The position numbers and the translations under genes are program-made. A DNA stretch of 64,000 nt from Candidatus Dormiibacterota bacterium. GTDB lineage: Bacteria; Chloroflexota; Dormibacteria; Dormibacterales; Dormibacteraceae. The notes beneath the pieces were generated by a model, which was not told where the DNA came from, ran no database searches, and was given only the letters and a program-made list of their open reading frames with translations. The stretch lies in the NCBI GenBank assembly GCA_003169845.1, contig PNAG01000002.1, positions 372,001-436,000 of the forward strand, read 5' to 3'. Of the stretch, positions 18,191-25,958 are shown piece by piece; the first letter of the stretch is position 1, and the number at the start of each line of letters is the position of its first letter.

Positions 18191-20401
18191 CTAGCTATCG
18201 GACTCCTGAGCCGCCGGCATGGGGAGGGAGAAGCGGAACTCTGATCCCGAGCCGATGGTGGTGTCCACCCAGATCCGCCCGGCGTGCATCTCGACGATCT
18301 GGCGGGCGATCGCAAGGCCCAGCCCGGTGCCGATGATCTTGCCGCTCATCTTCTCGTAGCGCTCGTAACGGCTGAAGAGACGCTTGGCGAATTCCGGTGC
18401 GATGCCTATCCCATGGTCGCGGACGCCGACTTCGACGAACCCTTCGCTCGCCCGGCTCGACACCAGTATCTCGCCTCCGTCGGGGGAGTACTTGATCGCG
18501 TTCGTCAGCAGGTTCGAGATGATCTGCGCGACCCGGTCGGCGTCGCAGTGCGCAAGCGGCCCCGAGCGGTCGAGGTCGACGTTGACCACGTGGTGGCCGC
18601 TCGCGCGCGCCCGCTCGACGGCCTCCTGCAGCAGGAGGTTGATGTCCACCGATTCCATGTGCAGGACCAGGCGACCGGCTTCGATGCGATCGAGGTCGAG
18701 CATGTCGTTGATCATCCTGTTGAGCCGCTGCGCGTCCTTGTTGATGTCGGCCGCAAAGGCCTTGACGTCTTCGACGGCGAGTTCCGAGTCGCGGATCATC
18801 TCGCTGAAGCCCTGGATGCCGACGAGCCCGGTCCGAAACTCGTGGCTCACGAGCGTGATGAACTCGCTCTTCAGCTGGTTCAACCTTTCGATGCCGGCGA
18901 GGTGGGCGGTTGCCGCCTCGTTGGCTGCATGCTGAGCGTCTGTGTCCTCGTACATCGCGAGGAAATACTCGACTCGCCCGGCCGCGTTTCGCACCGTGGT
19001 CGCGCTCCAGTGAAGCCAGGCGCTGGTCTTGTCGCCCCGCACGGCGTGGCTGTCCGACTCGATCGTGGCGACGGCTCCATTCCACAGCGGCTGGAACAGC
19101 TCGAAGACTCGCGTGAACTCTGCAGGGTCGAGGAAAGCCGCGACAGGCCTTCCGACCAGGTGATCTGCGTCCATGCGCATCAGGGCCGCCATGCGGGGAT
19201 TCGCGTCGATGATCCTCATGTCGATACCGACGCGCACGATGCCGAGTGGGGCATGGGTGATGATCTCGTCGAGCAGGTTGTTGCGGCGCTCCACCTGGTT
19301 TTCGGCCCGCTGGCTCTTGACCAGCAGGGACAGCGAATCCCGGTGCGACAGGACCTGGCTTCCTACCAGCAGCAATCCGATGCATCCGGCCAGGACGGTC
19401 TCGAACCGGTCGAGGACCTGGTTCTCCGCGACCAGCTTGATCGCCGTGACCGCGGCCGCGACCACGGCGACCCACGGCAGCCCAAGCTGCCACAGCTCGA
19501 TCGGGCCTTCGGCGGCCACCTTCTCGGTGTCGGTGGCAGGCCAGATCGGCGCCAGCGCGATCATCAGGTAGCCGATCACCCAGCCCGCATCGAGAACGCT
19601 GCCGATGGTGCCGTACGAGCTGCTGGCCGTGAGATACGCGAAGGCGCTGTTGGCAAAGGCTGCTGAGGCGAGGCCGCCCAGCAGCAGGAACATGCTGCCC
19701 AGCTCCGTCGTTCGCGCGCGGCGCAGCGCCAGCACCAGGACGGTGATCGTGATGATGTCCCCGACCGGGTAGGCGAGCCCGATCAGTCGGGCCGGTGGCG
19801 ACGCCGTGGACGTGTCGTAGACCTTGCCCAGCCCAAGCGCCCAGGCCACGAACAGCAGCGACAGCCCGACGATGGCGCCCGCGAGGAGTGCTTCGCCGCG
19901 TGTGGTCAACCGGCTTGGCGCCGACGTGAACGCGAATACTCCGGCCACGGCCAGCGGAATCGCCAGCAGAAAGCCCACGTCGGCGCCCGACGGAAACGGG
20001 ACGCTGACCCCCATGCCGACCTCGTACACGGACCAGACCACCTCACCGATTCCCCAGCTGGCGGCCGAGGCGGCGAAGAATCCCCAGGCGATGCGGGTGC
20101 GGTTCGAGGTCCGGAAGGCGGCCAGGCCGCAGCTGACCGCCGCGATCATCGCGGCGACCGCTTCGCCGATGTCGTCCACGACGACCGTGGTCGTGTCGCC
20201 GCCGATGCGCAGCGTGGTCCAGATGACGAAGGCCACCGCCAGGACGCCCGCCGCGGTGGCGGCAATAGTGAATGCACCCCAGCCTTGGAAACCGAACCCG
20301 CTGACGACCGGGACCGATCGGCCTGTGGGCGAAGAGACCGGGCCGGCCCGAGGCGCGGGCCTCAAGGCCGGAGCGTAAGTTGGAGAAGGAGATCTTGCCA
20401 C
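18191..20401 (-). CDS. Membrane histidine kinase 2, paralogue of kinase 1
   Basis: 736 residues from GTG 20401 with GGAG 5 nt upstream. It has the same N-terminal membrane module as kinase 1 (EVVWSVYEVGMGVSVPFPS; SAFAYLTASSSYGTIGSVLD), about eight TM segments, a PAS domain (APLGIVRVGIDMRIIDANP), HisKA with the acceptor near residue 520 in VSHEFRTGLVGIQGFSEM, an N box NLLTNAIKYSPDGG, DHGIGI and GTGLGL. Pro of HEFRTP is replaced by Gly. No cognate response regulator is nearby. A perfect inverted repeat lies just upstream at 20417-20446. Confidence 0.88.
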   Translation of the reverse strand: MARSPSPTYAPALRPAPRAGPVSSPTGRSVPVVSGFGFQGWGAFTIAATAAGVLAVAFVIWTTLRIGGDTTTVVVDDIGEAVAAMIAAVSCGLAAFRTSNRTRIAWGFFAASAASWGIGEVVWSVYEVGMGVSVPFPSGADVGFLLAIPLAVAGVFAFTSAPSRLTTRGEALLAGAIVGLSLLFVAWALGLGKVYDTSTASPPARLIGLAYPVGDIITITVLVLALRRARTTELGSMFLLLGGLASAAFANSAFAYLTASSSYGTIGSVLDAGWVIGYLMIALAPIWPATDTEKVAAEGPIELWQLGLPWVAVVAAAVTAIKLVAENQVLDRFETVLAGCIGLLLVGSQVLSHRDSLSLLVKSQRAENQVERRNNLLDEIITHAPLGIVRVGIDMRIIDANPRMAALMRMDADHLVGRPVAAFLDPAEFTRVFELFQPLWNGAVATIESDSHAVRGDKTSAWLHWSATTVRNAAGRVEYFLAMYEDTDAQHAANEAATAHLAGIERLNQLKSEFITLVSHEFRTGLVGIQGFSEMIRDSELAVEDVKAFAADINKDAQRLNRMINDMLDLDRIEAGRLVLHMESVDINLLLQEAVERARASGHHVVNVDLDRSGPLAHCDADRVAQIISNLLTNAIKYSPDGGEILVSSRASEGFVEVGVRDHGIGIAPEFAKRLFSRYERYEKMSGKIIGTGLGLAIARQIVEMHAGRIWVDTTIGSGSEFRFSLPMPAAQESDS

Positions 20402-20416
20402 TACTTCTCCGGCTGC

Positions 20417-20446
20417 ATGTTAATTCATCGGGCTTTCAATTAACAT
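20417..20446. repeat. 9-bp perfect inverted repeat upstream of kinase 2
   Basis: ATGTTAATT (20417-20425) and AATTAACAT (20438-20446) are perfect inverted copies separated by 12 bp. The centre-to-centre distance is 21 bp, two helical turns. It is AT-rich in a GC-rich setting and lies 16-45 bp upstream of the kinase 2 start. This is the layout of a dimeric regulator operator. No identified protein is linked to it. Confidence 0.55.
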
Positions 20447-20510
20447 AACTGGGCAGCACTTGTAGCACGGCCGCGAGGGGTGTAACGACGGCTTGTAGGA
20501 GGCACTGCAG

Positions 20511-20822
20511 ATCAATCCGACGAGTGCGGACGATTCGGGTCGCCAAACGGCCGTCCAACTGGTTGAGGCGGAGCTCGACGAACCGAGCGTGGTCCGGGCG
20601 CTCGCCGTGATCGGGATTGCCGCCCTCGCCGTCTTGCTGGCGGTGCTGCCCGCGGCGATCGCGCTGCGGCGTCTGACGCCGACGTTCGGATGGGTCGGCG
20701 CCGCCCTCGGATGCCTGGGCGCGGCGATGGTTGGGGTGAAGTTGATTGCGATGGCCTGGGCCATGGGAGCGCGCCTCTGGGGCGCGCGCCCGGCGGGCGG
20801 CGCCGTCGCCGCCGTCGATTGA
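20511..20822 (+). CDS. Small membrane protein, start codon possibly ATC
   Basis: 103 residues if read from ATC 20511. The C-terminal two thirds hold two hydrophobic segments (ALAVIGIAALAVLLAVLP and WVGAALGCLGAAMVGVKLIAMAW); the N-terminal third is acidic and polar. The only canonical in-frame start is GTG 20589, which has no ribosome-binding site. A perfect AGGAGG (20497-20502) stands 8 nt before the ATC. Function is unknown. It is followed 56 bp later by the 32-residue peptide gene and then the HTH-TPR regulator. Confidence 0.55.
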   Translation: MNPTSADDSGRQTAVQLVEAELDEPSVVRALAVIGIAALAVLLAVLPAAIALRRLTPTFGWVGAALGCLGAAMVGVKLIAMAWAMGARLWGARPAGGAVAAVD

Positions 20823-20878
20823 CCTCTTTCTCGGTGCCGCTGGCGGCGCTGGTCTGCGCCGCAAAGGAGGTGATTTGA

Positions 20879-20977
20879 ATGCGAAAGCTTATGTTTGCCG
20901 CCATCCTGGCGACGATCCTGGTGCTGGTCCTCTCGATGGGAGTCGGCGCTGAGGGATCGGCCGGTTGCTGCCTCTAG
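20879..20977 (+). CDS. 32-residue secreted peptide precursor candidate
   Basis: A very strong Shine-Dalgarno (AAAGGAGGTGA) precedes the ATG. The product begins MRKLMFAAILATILVLVLS, a textbook signal sequence with a positively charged N-terminus and a hydrophobic core, followed by MGVGA and the tail EGSAGCCL. A signal-peptidase site after VGA would release an eight-residue peptide with two cysteines. The gene ends 71 bp before an HTH-TPR regulator. Whether it is a pheromone, a membrane peptide or something else is not shown; the coding call rests on the ribosome-binding site and composition. Confidence 0.7.
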   Translation: MRKLMFAAILATILVLVLSMGVGAEGSAGCCL

Positions 20978-21012
20978 AACCGGGACGCTACGACCGGTTT
21001 CGTAAATTCATC

Positions 21013-21042
21013 TTTGTCAACTGACAAATAGTCGGATAAGCT
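21013..21042 (+). promoter_or_regulatory. Promoter and overlapping operator of the HTH-TPR gene
   Basis: -35 TTGTCA (21014-21019), a 17-nt spacer, -10 TAAGCT (21037-21042), then 6 nt to the ATG, so the mRNA is probably leaderless. A perfect palindrome, TTTGTCA-AC-TGACAAA (21013-21028), covers the -35. This is a likely autoregulatory operator for the downstream HTH protein. Confidence 0.7.
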
Positions 21043-21048
21043 GGCGTT

Positions 21049-22440
21049 ATGTCAGAGGTGTCTACGCATCCAGCCGAAGGCGGTCCGAGGGAGATCGGGA
21101 AGGCATCCTCGGGCCGTCGCGGGCGCCGTCGCGGGGTCGAGATCAAGCCCGGAACTGTCAAGCAGGCGAGGTCTGACGCCGGGCTGAGCCTGGCCCAGGT
21201 CGCCGGCGGCGAGATCAGCCGCACCGCGATCTACTTCGTCGAGACGGGTAAATCCAAGCCCTCGATGGAAACGCTGAAGCTCATCGCAGAGCGGACAGGC
21301 CGGCCGCTGGACTACTTCCTCAGCCGGCCCGGCACCATGGAACCTCGTTCCACGGCGGGGACCGCCGAGATCGAACGGCTCATCACCGTACTGGACTTCT
21401 CGGGGGCACTCACCTCTGGGGATGCTCTGCTCGGCGCCGAGCGCGACCCTGACACTCGGGCCCAGATCAAGTTCTTGATGTCGACGGCGCACCTTCGGCT
21501 CGCCCAATGGGTGCAGGCGCGCCGCCTGGCCTCGACCGCAAGGATGCATTTTGAGCAAGCGGGAGACCTGCTCATGACCGCCGAGTGCCTCGGCAGCGAA
21601 GCGTCGGCGGCCTACATGATGCAGGATCCCGGCGCGCTCGCCCTCGCCGAGGGCGCCCTGGCGACATGCCGGTCGTTGAATCCGGTTCCCCAAATCACCG
21701 AAAGCCGTCTCTTGGGCGTGCTTGGCTCGGTGCACACGGTCAACCACAGCTGGCAAGCGGCGATCGACACCTTTGAGCTGGCGATCGCGGCCGCCGACGT
21801 GGTTCAGGACCTGCGCCGGCTGTCGATCGTGTATACCGGGCTGAGTTGGGCCTATCAGGAGACCGGCCAGGCCGCGATGTCAGCGCAATATGCTCGGAAG
21901 GCGATCGTCTTGCACGAGACACTGAACGATCGCCTGTCGCTGGCTCGCACTGAAAACAACCTGGGGTTGCTGCTGCTTCGACAGGGTGACCCGGCCGAAG
22001 CGCGGAGACACCTCGAGAGGTCGGTCAGCCTGTACGACGAAGCTCGCGTGGAAGCCGGCAAGTCGTCCGTGATTCTCAGCTTGAGCGAGCTGGAGCTCGC
22101 CGAGTCGAATCCGGAAGAGGCGGCCCGGTTAGCGAACCAGGCTCTCGAGCTTGCCGGCAGGCTCTCGGAGGATCCCTTCGTTGCTGACGCGCACGTCTGG
22201 CTGGGCTTGATCGCGGAGGCCCGTGGCGAGGAGGCCACGGCAGACGCCGAGTTTGCCGCCGCTTTCGAGGTCTTTGAGAGACCGGGCCTGACCCCGGACA
22301 GGGCGAGTCGCAACCACGCTCGCTATGCCGAGATCCTGGAGGCGCGAGGCGACATCGTGGGTGCGGTCCGCCACCTCAAACGGGCGCTTGCGGCGCGCTC
22401 GGATCAGCGCGCGATCGAAGCCAGGTCCGCTACCGCCTGA
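21049..22440 (+). CDS. HTH (XRE-like) regulator with TPR domain
   Basis: 463 residues. An N-terminal helix-turn-helix lies at about residues 35-90 (VKQARSDAGLSLAQVAGGEISRTAIYFVETGKSKPSMETL, then LDYFLSRPG). From residue ~110 to the end there are repeated helical pairs of TPR type, for example RLSIVYTGLSWAYQETGQAAMSAQYARKA and SLARTENNLGLLLLRQGDPAEARRHLE. HTH plus TPR is the architecture of peptide-responsive RRNPP regulators, and also of other actinobacterial regulators. A signal-peptide-bearing peptide gene lies directly upstream and the promoter carries a palindrome. Ligand and regulon are unknown. Confidence 0.88.
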   Translation: MSEVSTHPAEGGPREIGKASSGRRGRRRGVEIKPGTVKQARSDAGLSLAQVAGGEISRTAIYFVETGKSKPSMETLKLIAERTGRPLDYFLSRPGTMEPRSTAGTAEIERLITVLDFSGALTSGDALLGAERDPDTRAQIKFLMSTAHLRLAQWVQARRLASTARMHFEQAGDLLMTAECLGSEASAAYMMQDPGALALAEGALATCRSLNPVPQITESRLLGVLGSVHTVNHSWQAAIDTFELAIAAADVVQDLRRLSIVYTGLSWAYQETGQAAMSAQYARKAIVLHETLNDRLSLARTENNLGLLLLRQGDPAEARRHLERSVSLYDEARVEAGKSSVILSLSELELAESNPEEAARLANQALELAGRLSEDPFVADAHVWLGLIAEARGEEATADAEFAAAFEVFERPGLTPDRASRNHARYAEILEARGDIVGAVRHLKRALAARSDQRAIEARSATA

Positions 22441-22447
22441 TCGCGCT

Positions 22448-24022
22448 TCAGGCCTGCTGCGCGTATTCCAGTGAGTCGACCAGCGCCAGCAGGGAGGCCT
22501 CGATGATGTTGCTCGAGCAGCCCACCGTGGTCCACCGCTTGAGGCCCTTGCCGGATTCGATCAAGACGCGCGTCGTGGCGGCCGTGCCCGCGTCGCCGTC
22601 GAGGATGCGGACCTTGTAGTCGTGCAGCGTCACCCCGCGCAGCCCTGGAAACCGCGGGCTCAGCGCCTTCCGGAGCGCCGCGTCGAGCGCGTTGACGGGC
22701 CCGTTCCCAGAGGCGGCGGTGTGATACACGGTGCCGCCGACCTCAACCTGCACGGTTGCCTCGGCGTTGACTGAATCCCCGTTCTTGCGCACGTTAGTCG
22801 TGAAGTCGGCCACGGTCCAGGGGGCCTTGTAGCCCGGTTGGAGCCGCCTGACCAGCATCGCGAACGAGGCCTCGGCGGCCTCGTAGGAGTAACCGCGGTG
22901 CTCGAGCTCTTTCAGGTGCTGGACCAGCCATCGGGTCTGGGGGTCGTCCCGATCGAGCTCGAGGCCGAACTCGCGCGCCTTCGCGAGCACGTTGCCGCGA
23001 CCTGACAGCTCCGAGACGAGCACGCGGGGCTCGTTGCCGACGGCGGACGGGTCGATGTGCTGGTACGAGTCCTTGTGCCGCAGGACTGCCGCGACGTGCT
23101 GGCCGCCCTTGTGGGCGAAGGCGCCGTGGCCAACGAAAGGCTGCTGCAGAGGCAAGGCAAGATTTGCGATCTCGGCCACCGTGCGGGACAGTTCGGTGAA
23201 CCGCGCGATCGACGTTCCCGGCAGGGCTTCCAGGCCGAGCTTGAGCACGAGGTTGGCCACCACCGAGACCAGGTTCGCGTTGCCGCAGCGCTCGCCGTAT
23301 CCGTTGATGGTGCCCTGGACCATGTCGGCTCCGGCCTGCACGCCCTCGAGCGAGTTGGCCACGGCAAGCTCGCAGTCGTTGTGCGTATGGATGCCGATCC
23401 GAACCGGATGGTCGAGGTCAGCCAGCGCCGCGTGCACCGCCTCCACGCCCCGCCTGATCTCGGCCGGCAGGCTGCCTCCGTTGGTGTCGCACAGGACGAC
23501 CCATGTCGCGCCGGCCCGGGCGGCGGCCACGCAGACCTCGAGCGCGTACTCAGAGTCCCGCTCGAAGCCGTCGAAGAAGTGCTCCGCATCGAAGATGACC
23601 TCGCGGCCGAGCCCGACGCCGTAAGCCACCGACTCCTCCACCATGGCCAGGTTTTCACTGGGCGTGGTCTGCAGGACCGTGGTGACCTGCCACGGGTCGC
23701 TCTTGCCGACCAGAGTCCAGACTGGCGCCCCACTCTGCGTGAGAGCGAGGAGGTTGGCGTCGTCCTCACAGCGGCCGTTGGCGCGACGCGTCGCCCCGAA
23801 CGCGGCGAGCCGCGCTCGTTTGAGCGGCCGCTCGTGCAGGCTGGCGAAGAGCTCCTCGTCCTTGGGGTTCGATCCGGGGAATCCACCCTCCACATAGTCG
23901 AAGCCCAGCTCGTCGAGGGCGCGGGCGATGCGCACCTTGTCGGAGGCGGAAAAGGACACGGCCGGACCCTGCGCTCCGTCGCGCAGCGTCGTGTCGTAGA
24001 TGACGATCCGGCGATTGGACAT
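22448..24022 (-). CDS. cimA: Citramalate synthase
   Basis: 524 residues from ATG 24022. It belongs to the DRE-TIM metallolyase (isopropylmalate synthase) family: YDTTLRDGAQGPAVSFS carries the DRE-like catalytic motif, GIHTHNDCELAVANSLEGVQAGADMVQGTINGYGERCGNANL the metal-binding HxH and Cys region, and the last ~130 residues the LeuA dimerisation/regulatory domain. Citramalate synthase condenses pyruvate and acetyl-CoA toward 2-oxobutyrate and isoleucine. The Ile-rich leader upstream supports this over leucine synthesis. The ribosome-binding GGGAGG is also the 3' arm of the leader terminator. Confidence 0.92.
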   Translation of the reverse strand: MSNRRIVIYDTTLRDGAQGPAVSFSASDKVRIARALDELGFDYVEGGFPGSNPKDEELFASLHERPLKRARLAAFGATRRANGRCEDDANLLALTQSGAPVWTLVGKSDPWQVTTVLQTTPSENLAMVEESVAYGVGLGREVIFDAEHFFDGFERDSEYALEVCVAAARAGATWVVLCDTNGGSLPAEIRRGVEAVHAALADLDHPVRIGIHTHNDCELAVANSLEGVQAGADMVQGTINGYGERCGNANLVSVVANLVLKLGLEALPGTSIARFTELSRTVAEIANLALPLQQPFVGHGAFAHKGGQHVAAVLRHKDSYQHIDPSAVGNEPRVLVSELSGRGNVLAKAREFGLELDRDDPQTRWLVQHLKELEHRGYSYEAAEASFAMLVRRLQPGYKAPWTVADFTTNVRKNGDSVNAEATVQVEVGGTVYHTAASGNGPVNALDAALRKALSPRFPGLRGVTLHDYKVRILDGDAGTAATTRVLIESGKGLKRWTTVGCSSNIIEASLLALVDSLEYAQQA

Positions 24023-24053
24023 AAAAAAACCTCCCGACCCTGTTGGCGGGAGG
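24023..24053 (-). terminator. Intrinsic terminator / attenuator in the cimA leader
   Basis: On the minus strand CCTCCCG (24053-24047) pairs with CGGGAGG (24036-24030) around a 10-nt loop, followed at once by seven T (24029-24023) and then the cimA ATG. It is a terminator immediately in front of the gene it would silence. The 3' arm is also the Shine-Dalgarno, so the hairpin would block both transcription and translation. Confidence 0.8.
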
Positions 24054-24095
24054 TCCAACGACTCGAGCGGAGTGCGCTAAGTCGGGGGACCTCCC
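24048..24095 (-). promoter_or_regulatory. Alternative antiterminator pairing of the cimA leader
   Basis: In the minus-strand RNA GGGAGGUCC (24095-24087), inside the last leader codons, is perfectly complementary over 9 bp to GGACCUCCC (24056-24048), which contains the 5' arm of the terminator. Pairing here excludes the terminator. A ribosome at the leader stop codon would cover the first partner; a ribosome stalled at the earlier Ile codons would leave it free. Confidence 0.7.
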
Positions 24096-24133
24096 CGGAT
24101 AATCTCGATCCTGATCGCAATCGCGTTACGCAT
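24077..24133 (-). CDS. Ile-rich leader peptide of the cimA attenuator
   Basis: An 18-residue ORF, MRNAIAIRIEIIRGGPPT, ends about 20 nt before the terminator hairpin of cimA. Five of the eight codons 5-12 are Ile (ATT, ATC, ATC, ATT, ATC). It is placed as amino-acid biosynthetic leader peptides are in classical attenuation. A TAGCCT -10 element lies 8 nt before the ATG, so transcription probably starts at the leader AUG itself. No Leu or Val codon is present, in line with control by isoleucyl-tRNA. Confidence 0.8.
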   Translation of the reverse strand: MRNAIAIRIEIIRGGPPT

Positions 24134-24141
24134 TGCCTCGA

Positions 24142-24147
24142 AGGCTA
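24142..24147 (-). promoter_or_regulatory. -10 element of the cimA leader transcript
   Basis: TAGCCT on the minus strand, 8 nt before the leader-peptide ATG at 24133, in the TANNNT layout shared by other genes here. It places the transcription start at or next to the leader start codon. Confidence 0.55.
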
Positions 24148-24201
24148 GAGCATCCGACCCGTGCGGAGTATGGAGTCGGGCACCAAATTCCGGCGAGGCG
24201 A

Positions 24202-25017
24202 TTAGTGGGACGCGGACACTTCCCGAGTTCGGACGTGCACATCCATCGTGCCGCCGGCCGAACCCACGTAGATGCCGCGAGTCGGCGCGGCGTCGCTGTA
24301 GTCCCGGCCCACCGCGACCCGGACGTGATTTTCGGCCGCGCGCACGGGGTGAGTGGCGTCGTATCCGACCCATCCGCGTCCGGGTACCCAGGCCTCCCCC
24401 CAGGCGTGTGAGGCCGTCGTGGCCGCCCCCGGCGCGTGGATGTAGCCGCTTACGTACCGCGCTGGCACGCCCATGGTCCGCGCGACCGCGATGAACAGGT
24501 GGGCGAAGTCCTGGCACACGCCCGCACGCAGGGCCAGGACCTCGTCCACTGCGCTGTATACGTTGGTCACCGCACGGTCGTAGGTGAACTCCCGGCTGAT
24601 GGCAAGCGTCAGTTCGTCGAGAGCGTTCGCCACCGACGGTCCCGAGCTCGGATCGGCGATCGGATGCCGGCCCGCCAGCTCGTGGATCCCCGGCGCTTCT
24701 TGCACCGGCGAACGGAAACGCAGGAAGTCCTGTACCAGGTCCTCTCCCGGGTCGACGTCGAGCACGCCGCCCGTCTCCACGACCGACGTGCTGGTCACGC
24801 TCAAGCTCGCGTGGGGCCGCACGAGGTTGAAGTAGTGGACGTTGTTCCCGTAACCGTCGCGATAGGCGCGCGGCTCGATCCCCGAGCTGATCTTCAGGTC
24901 GAACTCGAGGCAGCGCTGCGCGTTGCCGTCCATCGGGCGCAGGCGTACCTCCATGACGGTCTCCGCGATCGGGCCCGAGTAGCGGTAGCGGGTGGTGTGC
25001 ACGATCTCGAGTCTCAT
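24202..25017 (-). CDS. Transglutaminase-like protein 1
   Basis: 271 residues. The N-terminal beta-sandwich (MRLEIVHTTRYRYSGPIAETVMEVRLRP) and the cysteine-protease-like core are typical. The catalytic Cys is in LRAGVCQDFAHLFIAVARTMGVPARYVSGY, the His in SHAWGEAWVPGRGWVGYDATH, and the Asp in the last three residues of that segment. It overlaps the alpha-E gene by 4 bp and is last in an operon with alpha-E and ATP-grasp genes. This gene set was predicted by comparative genomics to be a peptide-synthesis/modification system; its product is unknown. Confidence 0.9.
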   Translation of the reverse strand: MRLEIVHTTRYRYSGPIAETVMEVRLRPMDGNAQRCLEFDLKISSGIEPRAYRDGYGNNVHYFNLVRPHASLSVTSTSVVETGGVLDVDPGEDLVQDFLRFRSPVQEAPGIHELAGRHPIADPSSGPSVANALDELTLAISREFTYDRAVTNVYSAVDEVLALRAGVCQDFAHLFIAVARTMGVPARYVSGYIHAPGAATTASHAWGEAWVPGRGWVGYDATHPVRAAENHVRVAVGRDYSDAAPTRGIYVGSAGGTMDVHVRTREVSASH

Positions 25018-25958
25018 TGTTGCTGCGGCATGGCGCGCCCCTCATCGCCGATCACGTTGGCGGGTACCTTGCTCGGGTGGAAGTAGGTCTCCCGCATGGC
25101 CAGCTCGAGCTGCCGCAGTATGCCCCGGCACTCCGTTTCGAATTCGCGTGGGTGCAGCGCGACCATCTCGCCGGCTGCGCCGTTGAACATCGAGTGAAGC
25201 AGCGACAGCAGGCGCCTGGGCTTTGAGCGGCGGCCCGGGCCGTCAATCCTCGAGACCGAGTCGAGCGCGATCTGGGCCGAGAAGCGGGCGGACCGCGGTA
25301 GGGCAGGCTCGAAGAGCAGGAAGTCGATGATCCTCTCCGCGGTCACGCCGCCTGAGTGGCGAGCCTGGTAAGACTCGAACGCGAAGCCGGACTTCAGCAC
25401 GGCCGACCACTCGAGGGTGTCCTCCGGGGCTTCGGTAAGCTCGGCCGCCTTTCGCGTGACGAGGTTGGTGACGTTCGCGGTGCGCTCGACGAACTTGCCG
25501 AGGCGGACGAAATCGCGCGCCTCGTCGTGGTGCATCGTGTCTTCGAGCAGGCCGTCGACGAGCCTGATGCTCAGCTGCACGTCGTTGAGAAAGGGAAACA
25601 GGTCGGGCTGCCAGGTTGGACTCTGGATGCGCCAGTGCAGCGCGTTGACCTGTTCATACAGCTCGGTGGGCAGCGAGGGACGCACAGCCTGTGCGGCGAT
25701 TCGGGCGGCGGCGACGCTCGCTTGCACCGAGGGTCCGAGAGTGCCGGTGATCGTGACCTCGACCGCCTCGTCCCGGCCGCGGGGGTTGCTGCCCGCCCAG
25801 CCGGTCAGCTCCATGAATCGCGTCCAGAACTCTGGCCCCGGCTCGTCCGTGCGGTCGAGGGAGAGCGAGACATGCACGCCGAGGATCCGGGCGAGATGGT
25901 CGGCACGCTCGAGATGGCGGCCCAGCAGCGTGAGCGATGTGGCGGCGCGGCTAAGCAT
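25014..25958 (-). CDS. Alpha-E domain protein (DUF403)
   Basis: 314 residues, all-helical, starting MLSRAATSLTLLGRHLERADHLARILGVH, the usual N-terminal signature of alpha-E proteins (LSR..S..W.GR.LERAE). The family has no demonstrated activity but almost always neighbours a circularly permuted ATP-grasp protein and a transglutaminase, as here. It overlaps both neighbours (8 bp with the ATP-grasp end, 4 bp with the transglutaminase start), which points to a tightly coupled operon. Confidence 0.9.
   Translation of the reverse strand: MLSRAATSLTLLGRHLERADHLARILGVHVSLSLDRTDEPGPEFWTRFMELTGWAGSNPRGRDEAVEVTITGTLGPSVQASVAAARIAAQAVRPSLPTELYEQVNALHWRIQSPTWQPDLFPFLNDVQLSIRLVDGLLEDTMHHDEARDFVRLGKFVERTANVTNLVTRKAAELTEAPEDTLEWSAVLKSGFAFESYQARHSGGVTAERIIDFLLFEPALPRSARFSAQIALDSVSRIDGPGRRSKPRRLLSLLHSMFNGAAGEMVALHPREFETECRGILRQLELAMRETYFHPSKVPANVIGDEGRAMPQQQ

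Noticed and set aside
20589..20822. GTG 20589 as the certain start of the small membrane protein
   Set aside because: No ribosome-binding site precedes it, whereas AGGAGG lies at ideal distance from ATC 20511; left as an alternative.
24134..25045. A long minus-strand frame upstream of the cimA leader
   Set aside because: It is antisense-frame noise over transglutaminase 1 in another frame; only its last 57 nt (the leader peptide) has independent support.
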